From NCBI GenBank assembly GCA_013365365.1, contig JABVXU010000031.1:62001-126000 (forward strand): a stretch of DNA of 64,000 nt, given 5' to 3'. Shown here piece by piece: positions 32,601 through 46,070 of the stretch. The DNA is from Cruorifilaria tuberocauda (lineage: Eukaryota; Nematoda; Chromadorea; Rhabditida; Onchocercidae). Below the pieces are notes generated by a model, which saw only the letters and a list, made by a program, of their open reading frames with translations, was not told the origin of the DNA and did no database searches. The translations under genes were made by a program, and so were the position numbers. Position 1 is the first letter of the stretch; the number at the start of each line of letters is the position of its first letter.

Positions 32601-33949
32601 TACTTATATTACTGAAATACAATCACAAAAGTTACCCTTTCCACTCAATTTCAAGAAACTCTATTTATTTTAATACTTTTAACTTCGCTTTTCACTTTTC
32701 ATTTATCATTTCTTCTAGGATTCCTGTTGTTCTCTTTTTTCATTTCTAAAATAAGGCTCGAAAATGCAAAAGATACTTGATAATAAGTTAATATTGATTC
32801 GTAGATTTTTTAGAAGAGAATGTAAAATGGATATTTAAATTTAGTTATAATTAAGGTTATGGGATATATCCAACAAGCGAATTCGAGTTGCAGTATAATG
32901 TTATGAATTGCAAAAGGATTCAGTTGTCGAGAATAATATCAGAAGGTATGATAAACCTGTATTTAATAAGATTTCATTGAAATGCTATCATTTCCCTTTA
33001 CATTTCACATCAATATGTCACTTAAGAAGTAAAAGCTTTTTACAGGTGTGATGTGCCAAGAACTTTGTAATGTTTTACAGTATTTTCAAGAGATTACTTC
33101 ATTTCTATATGGCCAAGTGCAAAATATTTGTACCGTACGTTTCTAAAAATGGGTGGAGATTGAACAACGACTATCTACAAGTGTATTGATTAAATGTGAC
33201 AAGAGTTGTTTCCATGTTTCTTCTAATCTTTTAGATTCTTCCATGATGCATTTACTGAGGATTATTTTGAATGAAAAATATTTGAACCAAAATGAAATTA
33301 ATGATATTGTATGATAAGTTTAACTTATTGTTTATAATTATAGCGTAATAGCAGAAAAATCATTTAACAGTAATTTGGAAGATTTGAACCGAATGTTATT
33401 GAGTGAAGATATACGACGTAGAATTAAATCATTATTTTACAAAATTTAAGAGAAGTACGTATCGATTAGATTGTGACGATTTTCAATATTAAACATTTCT
33501 TTTGGTTTGCCAAACCAAACAAATAATATAACAGAGTTTTTTTTTCTTTCATAAATAGTTTAGGTATATCTTTTCAGGTCAACTTTCAATTGAAACATGC
33601 AGAAAGTATCTTTTCCGGGAAATATCGCAGAGAAGATTTCACTTTTTTCAGGTGCTAATTTATAACAGATATTGTAGAAGTTGTAATTACTTTCGTTACA
33701 ATCCAATAGAGAAATAAGCAATCGATGAAATCGTCTTCATCCTACTTTAGCGTAATATTTCACGTAAATGTTTCTTTTTCTTTCCTTAAAACAAAAAGCT
33801 CTCTAGCAGAGAGTGTGGAGTGATAAGATAAGATAATGAAGAATAGCAATAGCTATTAACACGTACACATATATATCATTATATCAGTTAACGTTAGTAT
33901 TATATTAGTTCCACCATATAATTAGCTTTCTTGGAATTCTGAAAAGAAT
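29641..33949. other. Long gene-free AT-rich stretch, part 2
   Basis: No supported gene. Minor features are an 18-bp direct repeat with 25-bp spacing (32070-32087 and 32095-32112) and a doubled TTGATATCATTAA-like unit near 32240-32265. Confidence 0.55.
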
Positions 33950-35345
33950 GCGAGAGAGAGAGAGAGAATAGGTGAAATTCTAAACAGAGAGAAAGAGAAG
34001 AGTTATTTTTTCTCGAGACTTTATGTGTCTCTTCTCCTTCCAGGGATTTTTGATAACTATCCGTGGTCGGTCCGTCTTGCCTCCTCCGTTGCTGCTCACA
34101 CCAACCCTGTTATCAGAGGGCAACCGTACACCGCCACCTCCTCCTCGCCATCCAACCAATCATTCAAATGATTTATGTACATTTCGTTTATTCCATTCCA
34201 CAGGGCCTTTCCCTCTAGGATATTTCATTTCAGTAATTCTCCCTCCCTCTCTCCCTCTCCCTCTCCCTCGCTCTCTCTGTCTACCTCCTCCAGTCTGTCT
34301 GTCGCACATAGTCCTCTCTTCATATCCATTAAAATGCAGTAATTCCTGCACTTTCCTGCTCCTCTGCGAACTGTCTTGATTCGATTGCACTCAGTTCGAT
34401 TCGGTTCGATTTGATCAACTCGGTTCCTTCCCCGGTCTTTCTTCCCTCATTTGGTGTACCTCTTTCTCCTCTCTTCCAGTGTAATTCAGGAAGGGAAGGG
34501 AAGAGAGTTTGTTTCTTCCCCGAACGAATCAGTATGATAGATAACCGGCACCGAATTCAGGATTTCTTATACCCTTGGAGACAGGTAGATGGAAGGAGGT
34601 AGGAGAGAGAGAGAGAGAGAAGGGACAGTCAGTCTGCACCTCCACCTTTCACACTCCGAGAATCCTCTCTTCCTTCCCTCCTCACTTTTCTTTTCCCTCT
34701 CTTCTCTACCGCATTCTTTCTTTCCCTTCTCACTCAGGCCGCTTCTTCTCACTCAATAATGCTCCATGCCATTGCGACAATGAAGGAAAGTCATTCCCGC
34801 GATATCCTCCTCTCCCTCCCCGCCTCCCTGCTGTCCTCCCTCTAACTCATCCCTCCCTCCTCCTCCTCAGGTCTTCTCAAAAGTATCCGTTCAATTTCGA
34901 GAAGCACGACGTGACCTGTCACTTCTCTTCCCTTCTACTGTCTTCACTGAGATCTGTCCAATCAGACAGCCTTAGGCATAACTACAAATCACATCTATGC
35001 ATTTTTCAAAAATATGAACATATGGTACTCACATACCTGACCTTACGCTTAAGCTTAACCATTCGGCCACAAGCCGCTATTCGAGGATTTTACCTGTTCA
35101 ATTTTCACTATTAGCCTTCATCATTAAAGGGACGGACAGCATTCGATACCTTTACATATTGAATATAACGAATGGAATTCCAATGCTGTAAGGTACCTCA
35201 TAGAATGTCTTGCACATCACCCTTTGAACGTTTCAAGTTGAACCTCACAAGTCCAACCGGAAATCCTTACGGTCAGGCTTACCATACTTCCGTCTCACTG
35301 ACTTTAGGCCTTTCACTCACTACTGACATTCAGACTACCCTAATG
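33950..35345. other. Second GC-richer, strand-asymmetric island
   Basis: Begins with a GA run (33953-33967) and then is strongly pyrimidine-rich on the plus strand (CTCCCT tracts 34240-34280 and 34800-34870), with another GA run at 34603-34620. The long open frames here (34023-34379 and 34575-35114) are Ser/Pro/Leu-rich from the CT bias and show no recognised domain. Could be a regulatory or 5' UTR region; no gene is claimed. Confidence 0.5.
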
Positions 35346-38300
35346 CAATATTTAAATCTGTTTTTCTTTCAAAGAATCAAATATTATAATAAAATTTCCA
35401 AACTCAATCCTATTTATTTTCATTTGTAATGATGAAGTTACTTCTCTTTCAGTTAAATTCTTATTAAAATTTGGAATTTTCCCGGTCTGATTTCTCTTTT
35501 TCACGGACCTTTTATCATTTTAGTTGTTTTATTCAAGTAACCACAAAAATTCATCAAACCTTCTTGATTCGTTTTTTGCTCATTCAATCTTTTAATAATA
35601 TGTGATGCCAAATTTCCTTAAAAATTTATTTTGCTGCTCAATTTATCTTTCCATCTCTTTACGATTGCTTGGCCATTCCACCCCATAACCGCATTCTTTT
35701 CTGAATTTAGTTAATTCGTTTGTTAATTTCGATCTGATCACTTCATCTGAACCTCTTCATATCATTTTTCAATAGATAAAATTGATTTGGCTAATCCAAG
35801 CAAACATAAAATATCTTTTAAGTTTGGTGATCCATCCAAAAATTTTATTACGAGTAATTTTTTCACTTTAGAATAGAAATTTTCGTGGTGCGAAACTCAA
35901 GTATACTTAGATTATTTGCTCGGATCTCTCTAGCAGGTGCAAATAATTTTATTTTTATTATCATTTACCATTATTATATTTTATAAAGATGAGATAAATG
36001 GTTAAATGAATCCTATCACATTTATCAATCAGATATTTTCAGTTGGATAAGCAAATTACCTTAGATTCAAAAGAAATCTTCTGATTCTACAAAAGGCAAA
36101 TTACCTTTGAATAATTTAAATAATTTGTACCAATTTTGGCTCTTGTCAATGTTTGATATTTGCAGATTGCTTGCAGAGTGATTTTCGGTAATATATTAAG
36201 GGCAGTTTATTAACTCACTAATGCTGCTTTTATCATTTTCAGTTTAGTTCAGATATAATATATGTTAAATTGCAAATTAGCTTTTCGAACTTTTGCGCTG
36301 ACATAGACGTAAAAAAAAGTGAATGTCGTGAATGAAACTTCTGCTTCGACGGAATTATTGAATTCTCGTAAATGGTCTTTTTTTTGGTCTATTTCGTCGC
36401 ATTTGTGCAAATGTGATAATGTGACCTTCATGAAAATCGAATGTATTTTTCGGATGGAAATAGCTGATTACAAGTTGGGCAATTTTTGCAGCTTTCGCTG
36501 CTGACCTTCTCTTGGATTTTTTTCAATGGAAACCAGTCCTTACTATCAAAACAATTAGTTTTTCATTTCTTTGAAATTATTTTCCGTTTTTTAGTCTACT
36601 CCTCGAACTGGTCAGCAAGAAATCGAAAGCAATCTTTTCATCTTTAGTTCCTTATCGCCGGAATACATTCTACTTTACTTGGACACCAAAAACTGGATAC
36701 TATAAAATTGCAGTAAAAATTTCAATTAAGTTGTAAAAACATTTTAGGCAAACTTGATTCGTTGTTAGAGGTTTTGTAAGTGGATAGAATAAAAAATGAA
36801 ATGAAAATTAATATTCAAGCAAGATCCGAATTCTTATCCCTGTCAAAGCCTCTCTTCTGTGTTTCGAAGCCGTACAGAATACTTGGCCTGTTTAATCTCT
36901 CAGAGATTTTAGTAGAAAAAAATTTTCCTTTTTTTTTGATTATGTAGAGAAACCTCGAGATAGGGATTTAGAAATTAGAATTTAGACATGTGGAGAGAAG
37001 ACAATCACGGCAACTTAAATTGGTCCAGTTTATTTAATTAATTCAATTTCATAATTGAATTTTAAAATCTAATAAATGAATCTAATTTTCTAACTGTTTA
37101 TAGAGCTGAAAGTTAATATCTTAATTGACATTCAAGGTTTGTGTTCATTGCCAGTGCTCTGAAAAGAATTGTTACGTATGGATGATCAAAGAGAGCTGAT
37201 TATTGTTGAGTTTTCTCAACAATATATTAGAATATATTAGAATAGTAAATTGATCAAAATTCAAATGGCCAAGAAAATAATTTAGTCTAAATACGTGCTA
37301 ATTTAGAACAGACAATAATAAATAGAATTAATGCAAAGAAATAAGAGAAGAAAGTGATTGATAAATTGAAATTTAATTTAGAATATAAAACGACTTTTCA
37401 AAAACTGATACAAGCAAAATTTAATGGATTGATACGAAAAAATTGCTCTAAAAAATTTGCTGCTTTCATTATACTTTCACCTTCCTTCTTTTAATGCATT
37501 TTCTTTCTGCACTTACCAAGTTTTTCGAAAGTAAGATATGATTTACCTAAAATGGTGAATAAATGAATTTAGTTCCTCTGTAACTACTACCAGATTACAA
37601 AGAATAAATTCTTCCATTTCATTTTGCTATTCGTTCAATCTCGTGCAATTAACAAGAAAAGTTTAAAAATGAACGTATATCCTAAGTAGTAGAAATGAAA
37701 AAAATCGACTCAATTCAAATTTCATGTTAACTTAAGATATTACGGAAAATTTGATATTCAATTGGCAAATTTCGTATTAGTGAAGTTGTAGATGAATTGG
37801 CTAGCTTGAATTTCTATTTGGTAGAAGCTTTTAATAAAGCAGTACTGATAAATGATTCTAATTTATTTTTATAATTTCACATGTTTCAAATCACTAAATT
37901 TGATGCAATTTATGATTCTACTTAAATGTTCTTCTTTACTTTGATTATGAATTTTTTCATTGAATTGATTTTCTCAAAATGAAGATTGAGGTTGAAATTG
38001 TAATAGCTATGCAAATTATAAAGTCATAATGTATTCGTTTGAAATGAAAGTGGCGAAAGAAGTAAGCAGTTATTAATTTGGTAAAACTAGTGGACTAATA
38101 ACTACTTAGACTCTTACTTATTTTTGTTCATTTCTATAAGAAATCAAAACCCGACAAGTCTATAGAGATTGCATCGTTTTTATCTTATGGAATGAAATAA
38201 GTGTACTGTAATATTCTCAAGATTTCTTTATACTTCCTTTTATAATACATAAAATTACTGAGAAAATTCTTAAAAATTATAGATAGAGATTTATAAATTG

Positions 38301-41300
38301 TCTAATATATGTAATGACGATTATTAGTGAGTCGATGGTTGTTACAAAATTTTAACACGTTAATTAAACCTTATTTCTAATTCTCCAAAAAGCTTATCCT
38401 AAAAGACATTATCATCAATATTTCAACTGCTTTCTCATTAAAAAGTTGACATCATCGTTAAAATTAAGGTCTACTGGAAAAATTTTTTCTTCAAGCAATC
38501 AATCTAATTTTTGCAATAAAAATTATTTGTTATAAAGCTGATAAGTAGAAAGAGAAATTCTATAAATAAATTTTTCCTGGTTATTTGAAGAAAGTATTAA
38601 AAGCCTTTTAGCATTTTTTCATATTTTTCCGTTCTGACATTTTTCGAAATTAGTCCGAAATTTTCTTCGTTGAATATGTAATAACAGAAATGTATTTCTA
38701 AAATTTAAAATTAAAATGTGTTCCTGGTTTGCTGTCTAAGCAAAAAATTTTTTCAGATCACTTACTATCATAATGTGCTTTTCTTCTCTTTAAAAAATAC
38801 TGAAATAAGATAACGCCGAGAAAAATGATTATTTGGAGAATAACAATCATATTTTTCAGACTCTAATTCAATTAGGAAATATTCAATTCGATACCAAATA
38901 CAATAAAATTTCAGAGGAATGATACTGAAAAATTAAAATCAGTTTCTAGTAATTTAATGCAAAACTTATAGTTCAATATTATAAATAATAAGCATATTGA
39001 TATTTATCGGACATTAATATCAAAGAAAGACTAACAACTATTAAATGAAAAGTTGTTAAATGAATAACTAATAGTTTGTCCTGAATATTTGAACATCAAA
39101 TTATGAATATGTTGACAATCAATTACAAAATAATTAATTGTCTTAAATACTTAGTGATTTACCTTTTAAGTAAAGTTGTAAAGCAATTATTTAATGATTA
39201 AAGTTACCGTAATCATTTGAAAAGAGAACAGTCAAAATTTTAGAAAACCACGCCCTGAATGTCTAGTAGATGACCTCCTTTCTATTCATTGGTTCAACGC
39301 TTGTCCTACACCGCATTATTGTCATTTTATTCGTTTGATTTCTTTTTTCATCTTTATTCACCGAAATGATAACAGTATTTCTCTCTGATGATAGAAAAAG
39401 AATGAAAAAAAACGAAAAGTTGTTTAGTATCACATCATTGTCACCTTTTTAATGACATTAATTTCAGATTAATATCGAGTTATATTCTAATCCTATTTTG
39501 CGAAGATTGTTAAAATTAAAGTAATTATAACTGATAGCACATTTATCTTCAAATAGACCATTTTGGGAATGATATCAATGATACTTTCGCAATATGACAT
39601 AATCAGTCATTATCACTATACAGCAAAAGATGAGGTACAAATAAGATTCGCGAAAAAAAAAACTGAAAATTCATATGATAGGACAGGAGACTGAAAGGAA
39701 TTTTTATCATGTTTCCATCAAATCCTCAAAATCCCTAGGTTCTTATTTGTATGAGTAAGCTGTATTAAAATGGAAATTGAATTACATTGAGTATTTCGTA
39801 ATTTCGAGTTGATATGGGCCTATTTAGTTTTCCATTTGCATTGAGGCTGATGAGGTAGTTTATAAAGCTGCGAGAGTTAATTAAGCTCGCAGATTTTAAG
39901 CTATCTCCACTGCCTTTGTTGCATAATTAATTCTCTTTCACTCCCTTATGTTTCTGAATTCTTCTCATTCATCCTCTGTGTTGATATTTTGTTTAAAAAA
40001 AATTTGCTTAACTAGTTTATTTTTTTAACGATTCAATAATTTTAAATAATTAGTTTTTTGAATAATTTATTGAAAAGAGCAATAAGGACCATTTGATAAA
40101 CTAGAATCGATGACATAATCTGGAATTATTTGATAAATCCTAGAAATCTTGGTCAAGATGCTTATGAGTTGAATTTTTGAGTTATATAATTCTTGATAGC
40201 TTATCAGTTCGTTTGTGCAGCAACTTATGGTGACTACTCATATGTTTTCCATAAGGTATCTTTAATTATATTGATTGAAAACATATAAGACCATTAATTT
40301 CCAACTCTAGATCACTTCAATTTAACATGTCTCCTGGAACTAATTAGTAGATTCAATTTCGAAGATGCTCCTTCCTATTAAGTTTCGTTTTGAAGTTCCC
40401 TCATAAAACATTACGCTATTCTTGTACAATGCAAGTCAGTAAAGACTACAAAAGTTTTTCATCAGTAAATCTTATGAATGAATCGATTAACAGATAAATG
40501 GAAATTCAATAGATGTGTTCATTTTTATTGGATTAAAACTAGAAACAATGATGCATTATTCTACTCTATTGACTACTTCCCATACTACAGTATATTGAAT
40601 GAATTCTATAAAATGAACTAAAACCATCCGGTAAGTGTCAATTCCGTAAAACTAACTAAAAACAGCCGGTAAGAACAAATTTATTGCTATCTGTAAAAAA
40701 AAATTTACATTGAACAGTGGTGTCTATATATTTTGATGTTCATTGCTGGAACGCTCATTGTTTAATTTGTTAAGTTTTGGGAATGTTCGAAAGAGAAATT
40801 TATGATCAAATTGGTAAAAGACCAGTAACAGCATTCATGTTTCATTCAACCAAAAAGCACTTAAAAGGGGTGCTTTTGGTTTTATTTGTTACCATGGTTT
40901 GGCATTTAGCTTTTTAAATGTGATGATTAGAAAGGAAAGAAATACAATTGTCTTCATTAACAAATAAATATTTATTTATAAAAACATTTGCCTCATTCGT
41001 TCCATGCTTTATTTTTCATTTCCTTCATTGATCATTCCATTGTTTTTATTATTTTATTTAAATGTATGAATGATTGCTTTCTATGCAAGCTAGCATTATT
41101 TATCTGTGAATAATTAAGCCTTAACTTTGATATATTTGAGATTGCACCTTACTAGAATTTTTGAAAATTTTAAAATATGAAAAAAAATACACTAATAAAT
41201 AATTTGTTCACTGATGCAAGTCACATTTTCTCCCATACCATTGACCTTTTTCTATTTGTCCTTCACCACACAATAAAAAGAAAGTTTTATGTATCCTTTG

Positions 41301-41617
41301 AATTCCCGAAATCATCTTTCCAAGGCCGGTGTTGCAATATAAAACATTGTCTGTACAGTCTTTTTTTTAATAAACAGTTTTTTATAAAATAGCCCGAAAG
41401 TTTGAATCAATAGAATGTCTGATAATGAATTCTTTGGCCCAGCAAGTTTATATACTTACATTTGCCGTAAAAGTTGAATGATTAGTAAATTTTGATTTGA
41501 TTTAATAGATCTTAGATTCTGTTCAATTGATTAAAATATTAAAGCTGATAATTTTATGATAATTCCGTGAAAAATAAGATAAAAAAGGAATGCGTTTGTT
41601 GTTTTGAGGTATCGTTA
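35346..41617. other. Long gene-free AT-rich stretch, part 3
   Basis: No supported gene. It contains one arm of a 36-bp perfect inverted repeat (40120-40155) and a repeated CCGGTAAG-containing unit at about 40620-40635 and 40660-40675. The true start of the methyltransferase-fold gene may lie in its last few hundred bases. Confidence 0.55.
40120..40155 (+). repeat. 36-bp inverted repeat, left arm
   Basis: Exact reverse complement of 42594-42629. A separate segment near 40761-40785 also matches 42570-42594 directly (TTTAATTTGTTAAGTTTTGG core), so the right-hand locus combines two pieces found apart on the left. Confidence 0.85.
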
Positions 41618-44191
41618 ATGATAGGACAACTCAAAAATACCGAACAAAAGCAAACAATTGTGATCGAGAAAATATGTTCCAAAGAGTTTCAGTTCTGCTT
41701 ATTAATTAAAGATGAAGCGTTTGGTAGCAGAGGACAGTAAGTTATCGTTCAGAAAAACAAATAAATCATTTAAAATTTCATGTACGTAAATTTTTTCTTA
41801 GAACTAAATTTGTCACTCTTAGGAATTCGGTGCTTCGTACTCTCGTACCGGAAAAATTTCCCGATTTTATTATTGCCCAAGTAATCCTGCAAATATCTCC
41901 AGGTTTTTTATAGCATATAAAGACCGGAGTTTCTTTTGCTTAAAATCAAATAAATTTCGAGTGGAAGTACACACTGTAATTTGCATAATGCAAACATATT
42001 GTACGAACAGATTGTACCAGCACACAAAAAAAAGTTGTCAAAATTTAATTTTAAACCAACTTAATCTTCAACTGTAAAATCAAAACATAATCAATTGTTA
42101 GGAAGATTGATTTATTAAAAACGAACTTCTGGAGATGATATTTACACAAAGGATCAAAAGTAAAAAAAGAAGACAAGTGGAAGAAAATATAAATTCAGCT
42201 TGGGAATCATGGTTACCACAATTTAATCGAGCTCAGTGTTATGCAGTGGCGCTTCTACCAGCTGATTATCAACAAATAATGTTAACAGCTCCATTTTTAA
42301 CCGGATCATTGAGCAAATTGGATCATGATATTGAAAACAGTCGTGTATTATTCATTGGACTTGGAGCACGCTCAATTGCCAGTTATATTAATTATCATTT
42401 ATTTCAGGTATAAAAAAATATTGTCAGAAAAGACTCTTTAAATTGTGTCGAAATACAACAAATTTTACTTGATAATTATTTAAATGTTCATATCACTGTA
42501 ATAGCTTAGAACGATGAAATCAACAAATTCTCTTCACCTCAATAAATTTGTTTTTTTGTTGTTTGTTTTATTTAATTTGTTAAGTTTTGGAAATGACCAA
42601 GATTTCTAGGATTTATCAAATAATTCCAGGTTATATATAATATATAATATACCTATTTTCGGTATAAAATAACAAAAAAAAAGGAAATTTTTCATTTCAG
42701 ATAAAAATCGATGAACTTATTGTTGCTGAAAAGGATCAATATCTGAATAAAATATGGTTAGGTAATCCAACTTGGAATCATGTCACAATCGCCGATATAC
42801 GTTAGCAATTTCTTATAATTAGATTTCAGAAATTAATGATTGTTTGTTAGCTAATCTATTTTCAATTTCCTTTCGCCTTTAACGATTCAATGCCAAAAAA
42901 CTTTTAAAGAGATATTCTACGACATTTTCTTCATTTTTTTTTTTGAAATATATTTGAATAGCAAAATTTTCTTAACTAGGCTTTGTGAACAGTAAAATTA
43001 TTGGTATTCAAAAAAAAAAGAATAAACAGATGAGAAGCTAGCACAAACTACCCTACTTTTAAATACTTCTCGAAAGTCTTAACTTATTTACAAGATAAAA
43101 CGAGTTTGGAAATTTCAATTTTTCTGATAAATGTAATACAAAATGTTTGACTTTGCTGGTCAAATAGAAAGATCTCGAATTTAAAACCTCTTAGCAATAC
43201 TACTTTGCTTATTTATTTTATGAGCCGATGCTTCTTAGTATCTAAATGCTCCGAAAAAATTTTTAAAGAAAAAGAAAATCAATATAAACTGTTTATGAAG
43301 GTGAAGAAGAGTACAATGCAATATTCATTGACACCTGTGTTAATGCTATTTGTCCTCCGACACGGATTATCGAAACAGCTGCACAGTTAAATAAAACACT
43401 CAAAAAAAATGGTGAATTTTCTTCAGTTTCGAAAATTTTTTATACCATATATCTCATATGCTTTATCGATCTATTGCTGCTACCTGTATCCCAGACACAC
43501 ATTTGAAAATTCGAAAAAGTTCGTTAAACTTCTTTTAGAGCAAATAGTAAGAGAGATGACGTCAACAACCAAAGTTAAATATAGATTAAGTTTAATTTCA
43601 TTAAATGTTAGCTCTAGCAAAAAAATTGTAAATTTTAAAGTGTTGAAATTCACTCAACAAGAAAAATTATGCATGGAAAATTTCCAGGTGTCCTTATTAT
43701 CAATGTGAATGCTCCAACAAAAAGTTTATTACATCGAACATTAAAAAGGGTAGGAAACTTAGTGACGTTTTAAAATTTCTATCAGTTCTCTTTGTAAATC
43801 GCTCTCCTATTGAGTCTAGATGATAAGATGATAATTTAGATCTAGATGATAATTTAGATGATAATTTTTGAGATTGCAAATATCAAAATGAAAATCCTCG
43901 CTAAGGAACATACATTTTAATGGCCATGATAATTGGACATTGATCCGATGTTCCAAAAGAGAAAATCATGCTTATCTAAGTAGTATGGTTATTGATTATT
44001 TGTAGGTAAATGACAGTTTATCAAAATCATACGGTTGCTTTATGATAGCTAATCGTAATGATCGTATGATTTCTTTGAATACAATATTTCTTTATTGGAA
44101 ATTACCAGCAACAAATGGATGTCAAAAAGTGATTAAATCATTCAAAATGAAGAGAAAATCTTTCTCATTGTCCACCTTAAGTGATAAATGA
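41618..44191 (+). CDS. Divergent spermidine-synthase-like (class I methyltransferase-fold) protein
   Basis: Well-supported exons: 42135-42407, 42701-42800, 43301-43411, 43688-43749, 44006-44191 (TGA), 243 codons with matching phases. Two probable earlier exons, 41618-41736 and 41802-41880, read in frame with each other (KDEAFGSRGQ joined to TKFVTLRNSVLRT). The join from 41880 to 42135 is unresolved: the good-looking acceptor at 42101 meets an in-frame stop, and only a weak GGAG before 42135 keeps the frame. The Rossmann core is visible as SRVLFIGLGARSIASYI (motif I), DELIVAEKD (post-I acidic position), an AIFIDTCVNAICPP strand, and NGGVLIINVNAPTK. This layout matches the spermidine synthase/METTL13-like group of nematode proteins. 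Motif I has GLGARS where active enzymes usually have a glycine-rich GLGGG, so catalysis is doubtful. Substrate unknown. Confidence 0.65.
42594..42629 (-). repeat. 36-bp inverted repeat, right arm
   Basis: Perfect reverse complement of 40120-40155, lying within the intron 42408-42700. Confidence 0.85.
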
Positions 44192-46070
44192 TATTGATCT
44201 ATTTTAGATTAGATTTAAGATAAATACCTCACTGTTATCATAACTCATGCATGCTGCTATCACTTCCCAATGTTATAGTTACAATTAAGCTGTTGTTAAT
44301 GGCTGTGACGCAATTTAAATCAACTGAACATAGTTACCTCAAGTTTACTTACTATATCATAACAATTCTCCTCAAAATACGAGAATGTATGGCATCAGCT
44401 TGTATCACTCTGTATTATTTTACCTTCAGTTATAGAAGTAAGGCATTTGTTGCTGCATTCATTTTATGTCTCGTGATAAAGTTCAATCTTCATTGCTTAT
44501 CATCTCTGTAATTACAAATCAAAGTATTTACATATCAGAATTAAATCAAAATTACATGGTTTTGTTTGATTTCAAAATCACTGAAAGGTTGAAACCTATT
44601 AGCATTATAAATCAAAATATTTGAAGTAAAAAATACGAAGAGCGAAGAGATAAGAGCCAGAAAGGTGAAAGGAAAAGATGACTTAAGTTTAAGTGAATAT
44701 CAAAGCCTTCATTTCAATTCGAAATTCGCAAATAAAAATTATTTCGAATAAGGAAGTCATGTATTTAATGACTAGCAATAATTTTATTCAGAAAAGATTG
44801 ATTTGATAAAGTAAATCGTAACATTTCCTCAAATTTCAAAGTTTGCAATGGATTAAAAAATGAGATCTTTTTAATGATAGCAAAAGACATTTTAAGTCCT
44901 GAAAAACCCAAAATTGCTTCCGGAAACTTCCAAATACAGGTATTCAACCCCAATGTTTCTAACACGCCCCGATCCTTCAATTTTTTCGTGCAAATTTCTG
45001 CTGCAGGAAGTGAATAAATTTTAGAGAAATAAAGATGCTGCATGAATGAGATAATTTTAAATGTGTTTCTTTCAAAAATTGCTGTAAAGCATATTGCTTA
45101 CAATATGCTCTCTAATCACTTCATTAGTCAGAAGTTTCAGAAAAAGCATAAATTTAAGACATAAATTCAAAAAAGTTTCAGGTAAGTTATAGTAATGAGA
45201 TATACGCCACCCTTTCCCCTTCTAACTAAATCATTGATAAAGCACAGTTAATAATATTATTTGTATAATTATGAATTATGAACCAGTACATTTCATTCTT
45301 GGAAAGTCAACATTAACGGTTAATCCATCCACCTCTATCATTAAACAATTGATAAAAAAATGGGACAAGAAATTCTGCAACGACTCAATCAAAATAATTC
45401 ACAATGAACATTGTTGCCTAACGCGAACAGCTCTATGAGAGACCAAATTTAACGGCTGAGAGATAATGGTAATTGTCCTTGAAGACGGAGTCGGTTTTCG
45501 AGTGGTTTTTTTAGATTTCTTTTAGGATTTATGCTCTGAAAGGTTTGGGGAATGCTGTAGCATTTTCTCTTTTGAAAAACTAATTTTAAAGAAATTCAAG
45601 TGTCCTATTGTTAAACTACAAAATAGTCTCCGAGATATCTCAACAGCATCATCAAAATCCATTTAATATATAGTCTGATTACGTGTTAGATTTCTCTGAA
45701 TATTAGAATAAAACTTGCATTTATATTGCTTTTCCAAGATTGATAGATTCAACATATTTATTTTCCGGAAACATTCCATTCAAAGTTAACATCCTTTCTT
45801 TTACTATGTATTAATGTGAAAATTCTAATTACTAATGAAAATACGTTGGTCTTCTCTGTTGCCTTTCTAGTGTTACAAACGGCAGTGCCGAGGAACCCGT
45901 GCTTGTTAGATAAATGTGAAATGAGGTTTTTTTCGTGTGATATGCTTTATCAATGTCCTATATGCAACGAGTTGTTGGTATTATAATTGTTTGTTGGGCT
46001 CGTATGCAGTTGTACAGTAGCAGCCAACCGACGCTTTACTTAGCAAGAAGCTGAGTGATTATTTTTTTCT
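44192..46070. other. Intergenic region with one unexplained minus-strand open frame
   Basis: Mostly AT-rich. A minus-strand frame 45043-44765 encodes 92 codons including KDRGVLETLGLNTCIWKF; a CCTGCAG acceptor lies in its first part, so it could be a terminal exon, but no homology or partner exon was recognised. The last 200 bases should carry the promoter or 5' UTR of the PIG-F gene. Confidence 0.5.

Noticed and set aside
34023..35114. Long Ser/Pro/Leu-rich frames in the pyrimidine-skewed island
   Set aside because: Strand composition alone explains the lack of stops, and the frames carry no motif.
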